Source of the DNA: Nevskia sp.
GTDB lineage: Bacteria > Pseudomonadota > Gammaproteobacteria > Nevskiales > Nevskiaceae
NCBI GenBank assembly: GCA_028291645.1
Contig: JAQGNU010000016.1
Span: forward strand, 1 to 49,900
Direction: 5' to 3'
DNA length: 49,900 nucleotides
The notes below the pieces were generated by a model, which saw only the letters and a program-made list of their open reading frames with translations, had not been told where the DNA came from and did not search any database. The position numbers were made by a program, and so were the translations under genes. How positions within the stretch are numbered: position 1 is the first letter of the stretch; every line of letters begins with the position of its first letter. Below, piece after piece: positions 33,713 through 42,373 of the stretch.

Positions 33713-34672
33713 CTAGCGCGCCTGCTCGCGCAATGCCGCGCGAAATTCCTGTGGGCTGCTGCCGAACTCCGCCTTGAAGCGGCGCGCGAAATGAGTCACG
33801 TTCTGGAAGCCGGAGGAAAATGCGATATCGGTAATCTTGCGGCCGTCCATGCGCGGATTGGCAAGCTCGCGGCGGCAGCGCAGCAGCCGCTGTTGGATCA
33901 GGTACTGCAAGGCGGTCGTGCCGGAAGGCTTGAACAACCAATGCAGATAGCGCACCGAGATGCGCATCCCTTGCGCGATCATCGTCGGGCTGAGGTCGGC
34001 ATCGTCCAGATGTGCGTCGATGTATTCACGGACCTGCTGTAGCTGCGTGTCGCGCAAGGCGGTCGGATCGGCGGCGCGATGTTCGTTCAGTGCATTGACC
34101 AGCAGACCCATCGCGGCCTCGGTAAGACCCTCGGGCTCGCTGAATTCGCCTGACATGAATCCCGGCGACACCGAGCGCACATACGTCGACAGTAACGATG
34201 CCTGCGCCGAGCCGTTGTCGATCTTGTGGCGAATCGAATGCCATGAGCGCGGCAACCAACTCTGCAAACGCGTCAGCGGCATCATCACCGAGATTTTGTG
34301 GAGACGCTCCAGCACCCGGAAGCTCATTGGACGCGTCGTATCCCAGATCAGCAGGTCGCCGGGCTCAAGAACGATATCCTCACCGCCGAAAGCGACATGC
34401 TCACGGCCCGCCATGACCAGCTGGATCGCCAGCACCGCATGCGAGTCTGCTGCCATATCGGCCGGCGACCGCTTGGCGCTGCACGGATCGCAGACGCAAT
34501 CGGCGATCTGAAATCCGGCCAATGCGCGGTGCCGCATGCTAGCGCGAAAGTCTGCGGCCGGCGCACGATCGAAAGTCCAGTGACTGTAAACCTCGGTCAG
34601 CTTGCGCTGCCAGGCTGCGCCTCGTTCGCGAGCGCGGAATTGCTGTGTCGACCACTCGATGCCCGCTGACAT
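33713..34672 (-). CDS. AraC/XylS-family regulator (AraC-binding-like sensor)
   Basis: 319 residues from the ATG at 34672, preceded by GGAGGAGA, an excellent ribosome site that settles the start. The N-terminal sensor: STQQFRARERGAAWQRKLTEVYSHWTFD...AVLAIQLVMAGREHVAFGGEDIVLEPGDLLIWDTTRPMSFRVLERLHKISVMMP. C-terminal AraC DNA-binding domain: VREYIDAHLDDADLSPTMIAQGMRISVRYLHWLFKPSGTTALQYLIQQRLLRCRRELANP and KITDIAFSSGFQNVTHFARRFKAEFGSSPQEFRAAL. Divergent from the cupin gene across 235 bases, so it probably regulates that gene. Ligand unknown. Confidence 0.93.
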   Translation of the reverse strand: MSAGIEWSTQQFRARERGAAWQRKLTEVYSHWTFDRAPAADFRASMRHRALAGFQIADCVCDPCSAKRSPADMAADSHAVLAIQLVMAGREHVAFGGEDIVLEPGDLLIWDTTRPMSFRVLERLHKISVMMPLTRLQSWLPRSWHSIRHKIDNGSAQASLLSTYVRSVSPGFMSGEFSEPEGLTEAAMGLLVNALNEHRAADPTALRDTQLQQVREYIDAHLDDADLSPTMIAQGMRISVRYLHWLFKPSGTTALQYLIQQRLLRCRRELANPRMDGRKITDIAFSSGFQNVTHFARRFKAEFGSSPQEFRAALREQAR

Positions 34673-34907
34673 ATCCGATCTCCTCCGCAGCGGGAGCCGC
34701 TTGCCGCTGTGCTCCCTGACCACCGATTCAGTGTAGTCCGCGCAGCCAATCGAAGGCCAGCGGCCGGGCGCGCCTGCACGGAGAGTCTGCCGCGTTGGCA
34801 TTGCCGGACAGGTGCTGCGCTGCGCTTACGTTAGATTGGCAGAACCGTGGGCGGGCTGGGCAACGGCTGCGCCTGCGTTGGTCGTGCTGCATTGGAGGAG
34901 ATAAAAC

Positions 34908-35375
34908 ATGAAAAGCCAGATTGCCGAAGAGTACGTTCAGGTCGATGCGCTCGATTGGGCGCCGTTCCCGGAAGCCTTATCCAAAGGCGGAATTCGCTGG
35001 AAGCTGATGCACGTGTCGCCCGAAATGGGCGTGTGGACGGCGTTCTTCGATTGCCCGGCCGGGTCATCCTTCAACGCACACACGCATCAAGGCCCGGGCG
35101 AGTATCTGTTGACCAAGGGCCGTATGGACGTCCGCGGTGGCAAGGCCAACGGCGGCGACACTGCGGTCGCACCCGGCTACGGCTACGAGTCCGCGGGTGC
35201 GCGCCACGATCAGACTGCGTTCCCGGTCGACAGCGAGTTTTACATGTCGTTTCTCGGACCGCTGGTCTTCATCAGCGCGGATGGCAGTCCCCTCGCGGTG
35301 GTGGGCTGGAAGGAAGTGCAGGGCGCCTGGCAGGCTTTCCTCGATTCGAAACCCGCGGTGAAGCGCGCGGCCTGA
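34908..35375 (+). CDS. Cupin-domain protein (ChrR/acetylacetone-dioxygenase-like)
   Basis: 155 residues with a strong ribosome site (GGAGGAG before AAACATG). Single cupin barrel: metal motif HTHQGPGEYLLTKGRMDVRGG (H-x-H-x4-E-x5-G) and a second-motif region YESAGARHDQTAFPVDSEFYMSFLGPLVFISADGS containing a further His. Related cupins are dioxygenases that cleave carbon-carbon bonds of dihydroxyacetophenone- or acetylacetone-like compounds, or the ChrR anti-sigma ligand domain. Without other catabolic genes nearby, the substrate is unknown. Divergent AraC regulator suggests induction. A perfect 11-bp stem (35388-35398/35408-35418) follows 13 bases after the stop. Confidence 0.8.
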   Translation: MKSQIAEEYVQVDALDWAPFPEALSKGGIRWKLMHVSPEMGVWTAFFDCPAGSSFNAHTHQGPGEYLLTKGRMDVRGGKANGGDTAVAPGYGYESAGARHDQTAFPVDSEFYMSFLGPLVFISADGSPLAVVGWKEVQGAWQAFLDSKPAVKRAA

Positions 35376-35387
35376 GCGGGATGTCGC

Positions 35388-35418
35388 GCAAGTCGCCCCA
35401 CCCGCAAGGGCGACTTGC
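35388..35418 (+). terminator. Hairpin after the cupin gene
   Basis: GCAAGTCGCCC and GGGCGACTTGC form a perfect 11-bp stem with a 9-base loop, beginning 12 bases after the cupin stop. There is no T tract, so termination is plausible but not assured. Confidence 0.5.
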
Positions 35419-35630
35419 CGCTTACCGGAACCGAGCTTCGTGATCGGCACCGTGCCTCCGCAGGCCCGTGCGGATTTGGCCTCTGCCAGAAAAGATACTC
35501 GCCACGCGAGAACACCGGCGATGCCCAGCGCGCTGTTGTTTATCGTGGTCACGACGGACGCTGACAAAGGCCCGCGCCACCGGCTGATGGCATCAACCTT
35601 TCACGCGCGGCGATAGCAGATATAAGGGCC

Positions 35631-37364
35631 ATGCAAACCGATTCGCAGCCAGGGATTCGAACCACCGCACCCCAGCACGCGTTGGGCTTCGTCGAGCAGC
35701 TCAAAGCCATCGTCGGCGCGCGATACGTGGTGACCGATGAAGGCGCGACGCGCCGCTTCCGAACCGGCTTCCGCTTCGGCAGCGGACGCGCCGTGGCGGT
35801 GGTGCGGCCGGGCGGCTTGCTGGAGCAGTGGCAGTTGCTAAAGGCCTGCGTCGCGGCAGACAAGATCGTTATCATGCAAGCAGCCAATACCGGACTGACC
35901 GGCGGCTCGACGCCCGATGGCGACGATTACGATCGCGACGTCGTCATCATCAGCACGCTTCGAATGAACCAGCTGCACGTGATTGATCAGGGCAGACAAG
36001 TCATCTGCTTCCCCGGTACAACCTTGGATCTGTTGGAACACGCACTCGAACCGCTGGGTCGCGAACCGCACTCGGTGATTGGTTCATCCTGCATCGGCGC
36101 CTCTGTGTTCGGCGGCGTCTGCAACAACTCCGGCGGCGCCCTAGTTCAACGCGGGCCGGCGTTTACCGAAATGGCCTTGTTCGCGCAGCTGGATGCCAGC
36201 GGCGCGCTGCGGCTGGTGAATCACCTGGGTATCCGCCTGGGCGCAAGCCCGGAAGAAATACTCGGTCGCCTGGATCGCCGGAGCTATGCGGAAACCGATA
36301 TCGAGCACGATGCGGGCCGCGGCCATGATCACGACTACGTTCGGCATGTGCGTGAGATCGATGCCGATACACCGGCGCGATTCAACGCGGATCCCAAACG
36401 GCTGCACGAGGCATCCGGTTGTGCAGGCAAGCTCATTCTATTCGCGGTGCGGCTCGATACATTTCCGGCCGCAGGCGCATCGACCAGTTTCTACATCGGC
36501 ACCAACGATACCGGCGAGTTGACCGCGCTGCGGCGCGAGATCCTCGCGAACTTCACCACGCTGCCGATTTCCGCTGAGTACCTGCACCGCGATGCATTCG
36601 ACGTTGCGGAGAAGTACGGCAAGGATACGTTCCTGATGATTCACTTCCTGGGAACAAAGAGGCTGCCTTTCCTGTTGTCCCTGAAGAGCCGCTGCGACGC
36701 TTGCTTCGATCGGTTCGGCTTCCTGCCCGCGCATTTAAGCGATCGCATCCTGCAGGGACTCGGTTCGCTGTTGCCGAACCACCTGCCGAAGAGATTGAAG
36801 GACTACCGGGACGAGTACGAGCACCACCTGATGCTGAAGGCCGCCGGAGCCGCGGTCGAGGAGACGAAAGCGCTGTTGCAACAGCGCTTCCCATCTGCGA
36901 ACGGAAACTACTTCCAGTGCACGCCGAAGGAAGCGGGCAAGGCATTTTTGCATCGCTTCGCCGCCGCAGGCGCTGCGGTTCGCTATCGCGCGCTACATGC
37001 GCATGATGTCGTGGCACTCGACGTTGCCTTGAAACGCAACGAGACCCACTGGTTCGAAACGCTGCCGCGGGAAATCGATCAGGCGATCACGCTCAAGCTC
37101 TACTACGGACATTTTCTCTGCCACGTATTCCATCAGGACTACATCGTGAAGAAAGGCCACGACGCATTGGAACTCGAGCACCGGATGTGGAACCTGCTTG
37201 ATGCGCGCGGCGCCGAATATCCGGCGGAACACAACGTCGGTCATCTCTACCACGCCAAGCCCGACTTGCAGGCGTTTTACCGCGACCTGGATCCGTGCAA
37301 CAGCTTCAACCCAGGCATCGGCCGGACGTCTAAATACAAGCATTGGAAGACCGGGCCGCAATAG
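35631..37364 (+). CDS. dld: Respiratory D-lactate dehydrogenase (quinone), FAD-dependent
   Basis: Membrane-associated flavoenzyme oxidising D-lactate to pyruvate and passing electrons to ubiquinone. The 577 residues match E. coli Dld in length and through long identical stretches: IVIMQAANTGLTGGSTPDGDDYDRDVVIISTLRMNQLHV (FAD domain), GREPHSVIGSSCIGASVFGGVCNNSGGALVQRGPAFTEM, RVREIDADTPARFNADPKRLHEASGCAGKLILFAVRLDTF, then the cap and membrane domains EKYGKDTFLMIHFLG and LHRFAAAGAAVRYRALHAHDVVALDVALKRNETHWFETLP, and PAEHNVGHLYHAKPDLQAFYRDLDPCNSFNPGIGRTSKYKHW at the end. Its transcription is isolated. The convergent MFS gene 76 bases away may encode a carboxylate porter, but this is not shown. 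Confidence 0.95.
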   Translation: MQTDSQPGIRTTAPQHALGFVEQLKAIVGARYVVTDEGATRRFRTGFRFGSGRAVAVVRPGGLLEQWQLLKACVAADKIVIMQAANTGLTGGSTPDGDDYDRDVVIISTLRMNQLHVIDQGRQVICFPGTTLDLLEHALEPLGREPHSVIGSSCIGASVFGGVCNNSGGALVQRGPAFTEMALFAQLDASGALRLVNHLGIRLGASPEEILGRLDRRSYAETDIEHDAGRGHDHDYVRHVREIDADTPARFNADPKRLHEASGCAGKLILFAVRLDTFPAAGASTSFYIGTNDTGELTALRREILANFTTLPISAEYLHRDAFDVAEKYGKDTFLMIHFLGTKRLPFLLSLKSRCDACFDRFGFLPAHLSDRILQGLGSLLPNHLPKRLKDYRDEYEHHLMLKAAGAAVEETKALLQQRFPSANGNYFQCTPKEAGKAFLHRFAAAGAAVRYRALHAHDVVALDVALKRNETHWFETLPREIDQAITLKLYYGHFLCHVFHQDYIVKKGHDALELEHRMWNLLDARGAEYPAEHNVGHLYHAKPDLQAFYRDLDPCNSFNPGIGRTSKYKHWKTGPQ

Positions 37365-37440
37365 AAAGACCATGGCGGTGTTGATCATGCCGCCCGGTGG
37401 AAAGGTCCACCCTTTGAACGCCCGTTCGAATTACCCGACG

Positions 37441-38760
37441 TTATGCTGCTTGTCCCGGTTGACCGTCGTGGCGGGCAGTCGACGCCTGGCGCACGCCAAA
37501 AAGGCCCATCGCAATTCCGACGATGCACATGATCGCAACGTAGTGTGCGGCACCGAGCGGATCGGACTTGGTCAGCAAGGACACCAACGGCGGCGTAAAT
37601 CCGCCAAAAATTGCATAGGCGATGTTGTAGGAGAACGACAGGCCCGAGAAACGCACCGCCGCCGGGAAATTGCGCACCATGATCAGCGGAACGATCGCGA
37701 CGATCGCGACGAAAAATCCGGCCAGCGCATACAGCGGTAGCAGCCATGCGGTGTTGTGGGCAACCCCGAGATAGAGCGCGTAGGTGCTCAGCAACAGCAA
37801 TGCGGAGCCGATGCTGAACACCGGTCCAGGCCCAAAACGATCGGCCAGCGTGCCGGCAGCGATGCAGCCAATGGTGAGAGTCAGAGTGGCGATGCTGTTG
37901 GCCGACAGCGCTTGCGCCGCGCTGACGCCATACAATTTTTGTAGCAGGCTCGGCGTCATCAGAATCACGACGACGATCGCGGCGGTCAGCACCCAGGTGA
38001 TCAAGATCGAACGCATGACCGCCATGGCGTGCTGATTCAGCACCAGCTTGAGCGGCAGCTCCTGCGCCAACGCCTTGCGGCGACGCAGTTCTTCGAACAC
38101 CGGGGTTTCGTCGAGCCAGCGGCGCAGATAAACCGCGACCAGGCCGAAGATGCCGCCCAGCAGAAACGGCAGGCGCCAGGCGAATGCGAGAACCTGCTCC
38201 GGCGCGTAGTGCCGCGTGATGCCGGTGGCGACCAGCGAGCCGAGCAGGATGCCGGTGGTGAGCCCCGCGGTCAGCGTGCCGCAGGCCAGTCCGGTGCGGT
38301 TTGCCGGCGCGTGTTCCGCGACGAAAACCCAGGCGCCGGGAATCTCGCCGCCGATGGCCGCACCTTGCAGCACGCGCAGCAGCAGCAGCGCCAGCGGCGC
38401 CCACAGTCCGACCATCGCATAGGTCGGCAGCAGACCGATCGCCAAGGTCGGCAGCGCCATCAGAAAAACACTCAGCGCGAACATGCGTTTTCTGCCGACG
38501 CGGTCGCCGAAGTGCGCCATGACGATGCCACCGAGCGGGCGCGCCAGGTAGCCGGCGGCGAAGATGCCGTAGGTCTGGAATTGGCGCACCCAGTCCGGCA
38601 TGTCGGCCGGGAAAAACAGCTTGCCGATGACGGTCGCGAAAAATACGAAGATGATGAAGTCGTAGAACTCGAGCGCGCCACCCAAGGCCGCCAGCGCCAG
38701 CGTCTTGGCATCGTTGCGGTTCAGCCGCCGCGGTAGTTGGTCCGCTGCAAGGAATGTCAC
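37441..38760 (-). CDS. MFS transporter, metabolite:H+ symporter (MHS) family
   Basis: 439 residues, about 12 transmembrane helices. MHS landmarks: GGALEFYDFIIFVFFATVIGKLFFP (EFYDF), AAGYLARPLGGIVMAHFGDRVGRKRMFALSVFLMALPTLAIGLLPTY (the GDRxGRK loop), RVLQGAAIGGEIPGAWVFVAEHAP and WRLPFLLGGIFGLVAVYLRRWLDETPVFEE. Uptake of organic acids, glycine betaine or amino acids with protons is typical. The start is the ATG at 38760, 9 bases after the stop of the upstream methyltransferase, so the two are co-transcribed, an unusual pairing. The longer frame running 3' past 37441 is a frame shadow. Confidence 0.9.
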   Translation of the reverse strand: MTFLAADQLPRRLNRNDAKTLALAALGGALEFYDFIIFVFFATVIGKLFFPADMPDWVRQFQTYGIFAAGYLARPLGGIVMAHFGDRVGRKRMFALSVFLMALPTLAIGLLPTYAMVGLWAPLALLLLRVLQGAAIGGEIPGAWVFVAEHAPANRTGLACGTLTAGLTTGILLGSLVATGITRHYAPEQVLAFAWRLPFLLGGIFGLVAVYLRRWLDETPVFEELRRRKALAQELPLKLVLNQHAMAVMRSILITWVLTAAIVVVILMTPSLLQKLYGVSAAQALSANSIATLTLTIGCIAAGTLADRFGPGPVFSIGSALLLLSTYALYLGVAHNTAWLLPLYALAGFFVAIVAIVPLIMVRNFPAAVRFSGLSFSYNIAYAIFGGFTPPLVSLLTKSDPLGAAHYVAIMCIVGIAMGLFGVRQASTARHDGQPGQAA

Positions 38761-38769
38761 GAATCGCCT

Positions 38770-39525
38770 CTAACTGAGTGTGCTGAGCGCCGGCCGCGCC
38801 GCACTGTATTCGCTGAAAATCGAGAATGCGATCTTGCGGCTGGCACCGGCGAACCCAGCGGCCTGCAGGCTCGCGAGGATCACCTCCGGCGCTACGCATT
38901 GCTCGATCGTGTCCCAGTAATAACGCATCAGTTCGGCGGCGTCGCGGCTGCGCGCCAAGCGCGGCACCAGCGCGTGCATGTACCAGCGCAAGGCGCGCGT
39001 ACCCGCAGCACTGCGCGGCCGTGTGATCTCCAGCAGCAGCACGCGGCCGCCGGGGCGCAGCACGCGGCGGTATTCGCGGAATGCGGCGTCGAGGTCGGCG
39101 ACGTGGCGCAGCGCGTAACCCATGGTCAGCAGATCGAACGAGGCATCGGCGAACGGCAGCGATTCACCGCGTCCAGGCACGATGTGGCTGACGCCGCGCG
39201 CGCGTGCCTGGCCGAGCATGCCGGAACTCGGATCGACTGCAACCACCAGGCCGCTGTCGCCGACCAGCTTCTGCGCCAGCCCGGCGATGACGCCGGTGCC
39301 GCTGCCGACATCGAGCAGGCGCGCGCCCGCTTTCACCCCCAGCCGGCGCAGCGCATCGCCGCGATAGTGGGCGCCGGAGCCGAAGCTCATCAGCCGGTTG
39401 ATGCGGTCGTAGTCGCCCGCCGCCGCATCGAACCACTGCCGCACGCGGGCAAGGCGCCCCGGCTCGTCGGCGTAATAGGCCGTCAGCCTCGGGTGCGGCG
39501 CGTGCGTCGGGGGCGGCAGGTCCAT
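38770..39525 (-). CDS. UbiE-like class I SAM-dependent methyltransferase
   Basis: 251 residues from the ATG at 39525, the start that leaves the usual N-terminal helix (RLTAYYADEPGRLARVRQWFDAAAGDYDRINRLMSFGSGAHYRGDALRRLGV). SAM-binding motifs: LLDVGSGTGVIAGLAQKLVGDSGLVVAVDPSSGMLGQARARGV, FADASFDLLTMGYALRHVADLDAAFREYRRVLRPGGRVLLLEITRP. The DYDRINRLMSFGxxxxWR pattern is the UbiE/MenG signature, but the region after the motifs (RYYWDTIEQCVAPEVILASLQAAGFAGASRKIAFSIFSEYSA) is the general ubiquinone/menaquinone methyltransferase type. It could methylate a quinone precursor or another lipid-like substrate. Upstream of the MFS gene in an operon. Confidence 0.83.
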   Translation of the reverse strand: MDLPPPTHAPHPRLTAYYADEPGRLARVRQWFDAAAGDYDRINRLMSFGSGAHYRGDALRRLGVKAGARLLDVGSGTGVIAGLAQKLVGDSGLVVAVDPSSGMLGQARARGVSHIVPGRGESLPFADASFDLLTMGYALRHVADLDAAFREYRRVLRPGGRVLLLEITRPRSAAGTRALRWYMHALVPRLARSRDAAELMRYYWDTIEQCVAPEVILASLQAAGFAGASRKIAFSIFSEYSAARPALSTLS

Positions 39526-39713
39526 GGCGGGGTGCGGGTTCTCGGTAATGCCGAATCGAGCAGTCGGGTTATGGATGAATCGCGAACGAAAAGGCCGGGT
39601 CGGTCGAACCGAGCGCCGTGCGATTGTGCACTGGCGACTGTGCCGTCTCTCTCGCAAATAATCATAACCGCTATCGAAGTTTTCTTTCGTCCGGTTAATT
39701 GTGCTGATTTCAG

Positions 39714-40205
39714 CTAACCCGTTTTGCGTTCAAGCTTGGCGGATACGATCCTCGCGATCAGATAGCCGACCACCAGGACGTTCACCACCAGCGCGATCAT
39801 TTTTGAAGCAGAGGCGTGCCGGAACAGTTCGAGTATTTCCAACGGGATGAACAAGGCGGTTGCGACCACCGCCAACCATTCCGCCCAACGCCGCTGCAGC
39901 CACAAGCCGATGCCTTCCGCCAGGAAAATAGCGGCGAATACGAAAGCCCCCGCACCCAGTGCCTTGATCTGATACGCCGTGATGCCGCTGAGCTGGTCGA
40001 GCACGCGCTGGGCGAAGCGCTGTTCGGCAAGCCCCGGCAGCGCCTGACTCCAGGCGGTGATGTCTTCCAGCGTTGCCGGGTCGAGCAACTGCAGTGCCAC
40101 CAAGCCGGCAGCCGCTACCGCTACGGTTTCAATGAACTTCAGGACAGCGATCGTGCGTAGCACTTTGTTGGCCGGCTTGGCCCGCATCGGAACAGCCGTG
40201 TTCAT
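39714..40205 (-). CDS. DUF2127 membrane protein
   Basis: 163 residues, four predicted transmembrane helices (LRTIAVLKFIETVAVAAAGLVALQLL; AYQIKALGAGAFVFAAIFLAEGIGLWLQRRWAEWLAVVATALFIPLEILELF; MIALVVNVLVVGYLIARIV). The ALGAGAF...EGIGLWLQRRWAEW stretch is the DUF2127 signature. A small inner-membrane protein of unknown role; some members sit beside stress and pigment genes. The ATG at 40205 is accepted as given; no better start is visible. Confidence 0.78.
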   Translation of the reverse strand: MNTAVPMRAKPANKVLRTIAVLKFIETVAVAAAGLVALQLLDPATLEDITAWSQALPGLAEQRFAQRVLDQLSGITAYQIKALGAGAFVFAAIFLAEGIGLWLQRRWAEWLAVVATALFIPLEILELFRHASASKMIALVVNVLVVGYLIARIVSAKLERKTG

Positions 40206-40363
40206 CGGCCAGGACCGCCCGCTGCCTTTCTCACCGACGATAGCCTTATCAATTGCATCCGCTGGTTCTTATCAACGCGAAAAACCGATTGGGAAGCGTC
40301 GTGCACGCAAAATCGACCGATCGAAAGCGACACGCCGAGCGCAGTAGCTTATGCAGAGGTTCG

Positions 40364-40816
40364 TTAATCCGTGTCGGCACTGACCAGCTGAAAAACCAGC
40401 CGCTTGTGCGCGCCGCGAACGATCTGCACGGCCTGCGTCCTGCTTTGCTCGGCGGAACCCGCACTCACCTGATATTTCCCGGGCGGCAGGTCGACCAGCA
40501 AGAAGGGTCCATCAGGTTTGAGATCCAACACCGGCGTGCCGTCAGATTTAATAATGACGACCTGCTCGGGTGCGGTATAGCCATCGTGATTGTTGACTCG
40601 GGTGATGAAGGTCACCGCGAGTGGATAGTTCGCGGCTTGCGCCTTCATCGTCTGGACTTCGTCGATGCCGATGCCACCGCTGCAAAAGCTGATGTCGCCG
40701 GAGTGGTGCACGGTCGGGAACGTATCGTCATCGCCGCTTGCGCGGATCGCCAATAGCATTGCCGCGGCGGCAATACAGACATGGAGCATGCGGGATTTGC
40801 ACTGATTTCGTTTCAT
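40364..40816 (-). CDS. Periplasmic carboxypeptidase-regulatory-like protein
   Basis: 150 residues from the ATG at 40816, where AGGA lies 8 to 9 bases ahead (an ATG three codons earlier would place the ribosome site inside the gene). Signal peptide KSRMLHVCIAAAAMLLAIRASG. The mature domain has TVHHSGDISFCSGGIGIDEVQTMKAQAANYPLAVTFITR and then a beta-sandwich part, VVIIKSDGTPVLDLKPDGPFLLVDLPPGKYQVSAGSAEQSRTQAVQIVRGAHKRLVFQL, similar to the carboxypeptidase-regulatory/PEGA-like fold seen in stalk or pilus-associated proteins. Function unknown; probably periplasmic. Confidence 0.7.
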   Translation of the reverse strand: MKRNQCKSRMLHVCIAAAAMLLAIRASGDDDTFPTVHHSGDISFCSGGIGIDEVQTMKAQAANYPLAVTFITRVNNHDGYTAPEQVVIIKSDGTPVLDLKPDGPFLLVDLPPGKYQVSAGSAEQSRTQAVQIVRGAHKRLVFQLVSADTD

Positions 40817-40958
40817 AGCAGCCATTCCTTGATCGCTAGGGTGAGGGCGGGCCAGGAAGAGCAGTCTAGTCGCATCGGGCGCTTCCTATGCAAGCAGCGC
40901 GATGCCGAGCGCACAGCCCATGTTCCCGGCCGGATTGCCGCAGCCCGACGCCCTGGGA

Positions 40959-40987
40959 TTGACTTCTTCTAATGTGATAATTATCAT
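40959..40987 (+). promoter_or_regulatory. rrf2 promoter with leaderless geometry
   Basis: -35 TTGACT (40959-40964) and -10 TATCAT (40982-40987) are each 5 of 6 to consensus with a 17-base spacer. The expected transcription start is within a base or two of the ATG at 40995, and no Shine-Dalgarno is seen, so the mRNA is predicted to be leaderless. The dyad 40972-40992 overlaps the -10 box. Confidence 0.6.
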
Positions 40988-40992
40988 CACAT
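40972..40992. promoter_or_regulatory. Inverted repeat upstream of rrf2 (probable operator)
   Basis: ATGTGAT (40972-40978) and ATCACAT (40986-40992) are perfect 7-base arms around a 7-base centre, and the core TGATAATTATCA (40975-40986) is itself a perfect palindrome. It covers the -10 region and ends 2 bases before the start codon. Autorepression by the encoded Rrf2 protein is the simplest reading. Confidence 0.65.
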
Positions 40993-40994
40993 AC

Positions 40995-41420
40995 ATGTCG
41001 GCAACCAACGTCCAGTTTTCCGTCGCAGCGCACGTCATGGTGGTGCTCGGCTTTCATCATGGCGAAGACCTGACGTCGGCGACGCTCGCGGAGAGCGTCA
41101 ACGCCGATCCGAGTTTCGTACGCCGCACCTTGTCGAAACTCGCGAAAAGCGGCTTGGTGATCGCGACGCGCGGCAAAAACGGGGCAAGCATCCTGGCACG
41201 GCCGCCGAACAAGATCACCATGCTTGAAATCTATCGCGCCAGCGAGGCACCGCGCGCTTTCGCGATCCACGCCTACGCGCCGATGAAGAGCTGCTCGATC
41301 AGCTGCAACATCAAGCGATCCTTGGCCCAGGTTCTCGATGAAGCGCAAGGCGCGTTCGAAGCCAGCCTGGCGAAACAGCGTCTGGCGGAGGTCATCGCAG
41401 ATGTTCGAAGAGGCGCCTAG
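40995..41420 (+). CDS. Rrf2-family transcriptional regulator without an Fe-S cysteine triad
   Basis: 141 residues from the ATG at 40995. Winged helix: NVQFSVAAHVMVVLGFHHGEDLTSATLAESVNADPSFVRRTLSKLAKSGLVIATRGKNGASILARPPNKITMLEIYRASEA. Fe-S members (IscR, NsrR) have three cysteines in a C-x5-7-C-x5-C stretch; here the only Cys are the close pair CSISC, so this belongs to the YwnA/CymR-like branch and may sense via thiols or a small molecule (inference). It lies 145 bases ahead of an SDR, DUF427 and aldo/keto reductase set, which it likely controls. Confidence 0.85.
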   Translation: MSATNVQFSVAAHVMVVLGFHHGEDLTSATLAESVNADPSFVRRTLSKLAKSGLVIATRGKNGASILARPPNKITMLEIYRASEAPRAFAIHAYAPMKSCSISCNIKRSLAQVLDEAQGAFEASLAKQRLAEVIADVRRGA

Positions 41421-41565
41421 TGTTATTTCGACAGTTGCGCCGAGCATTGTGCATAGGCGCATCGCAGCGGCTTCGAACGCAGCGCAATATTGTTACCTTT
41501 ACTAGCACATTACGGATTTTTCACGCCGCAGCACCTGCCGCGACGTCATCTCAAGGAGTAGAGAC

Positions 41566-42312
41566 ATGAGCAAGCAAGTCGTTTTGATCACCGGCGCACT
41601 CACCGGCATCGGCCGCGCCACTGCCGTTGCATTCGCAAACGAGGGCGCGCGCGTCGTCGTATCCGGTCGAAAGCAGGCAGAGGGCGATGCGCTCGCCAGG
41701 GAATTGCGCACGCTCGGCGCCGAGGCCGAATTCGTGCGTGCCGACGTGCGACATGAAGACGATGTGCGCAATCTGATCGACAAGACCGTCGCACGCTTTG
41801 GACGCCTGGACGTCGCCGTCAACAACGCCGGCACCGAAGGCCAGCCCGGTCCGGTGACCGAGCAGACTGCGGAAACCTACGCGGCCACGTTCGACACCAA
41901 CGTCCTCGGCACGGTGCTGAGCCTGAAGCACGAGATGCGCGTCATGCTCGCGCAGAAGCACGGCAGCATCATCAATCTGTCGTCGGCGCTGGGTAAGATT
42001 GGAACGCCGGGCGCCTCGATCTACGTCGCCAGCAAACATGCCGTCGAAGGCTTGACGAAGACCGCTGCACTCGAAGCGGCGGCGCACGGCGTGCGCGTCA
42101 ACGCCGTCGCGCCAGGCCCGGTTGACACCGGCATGCTGGACCGCTTCACCGGCGGCGCGGAAGGTAAGGCCGGGCTGGTTGCCGGTATCCCGGCCCAGCG
42201 CGCCGGCACCACGGCAGAGATCGCGCAGACGATCGTGTTCCTGGCGTCCGACAAGGCGCCGTTCCTGACCGGCCAGTCGATCGCCGTCGATGGCGGCAAA
42301 CTGGCCTCGTAA
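41566..42312 (+). CDS. Short-chain dehydrogenase/reductase, classical SDR
   Basis: 248 residues, ribosome site AAGGAG. NAD(P) Rossmann motif VLITGALTGIGRATAVAFANEGARVVVSGRK, the NNAG motif VAVNNAGTEGQPGP, and the catalytic triad S-Y-K: INLSSALGKIGTPGASIYVASKHAVEGLTKTAALEAAAHGVRVNAVAPGPVDTGM. C-terminal TGQSIAVDGGKLAS is the usual end. Substrate unknown; related proteins include glucose 1-dehydrogenase-like and oxidoreductases of secondary-alcohol or quinone substrates. Divergent in position from rrf2 only by orientation: same strand and 145 bases downstream, so rrf2 and this gene may be separate transcripts under one regulator. Confidence 0.9.
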   Translation: MSKQVVLITGALTGIGRATAVAFANEGARVVVSGRKQAEGDALARELRTLGAEAEFVRADVRHEDDVRNLIDKTVARFGRLDVAVNNAGTEGQPGPVTEQTAETYAATFDTNVLGTVLSLKHEMRVMLAQKHGSIINLSSALGKIGTPGASIYVASKHAVEGLTKTAALEAAAHGVRVNAVAPGPVDTGMLDRFTGGAEGKAGLVAGIPAQRAGTTAEIAQTIVFLASDKAPFLTGQSIAVDGGKLAS

Positions 42313-42373
42313 GAATCACCCCGTTCGCTGCATGGAAACCCTTAGCGCCCGCAACCCGGGAAGGATTTAAAAC

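Noticed and set aside
37385..38899. 504-residue minus-strand frame over the MHS transporter
   Set aside because: Alternate frame; only the 37441-38760 frame has MHS motifs.
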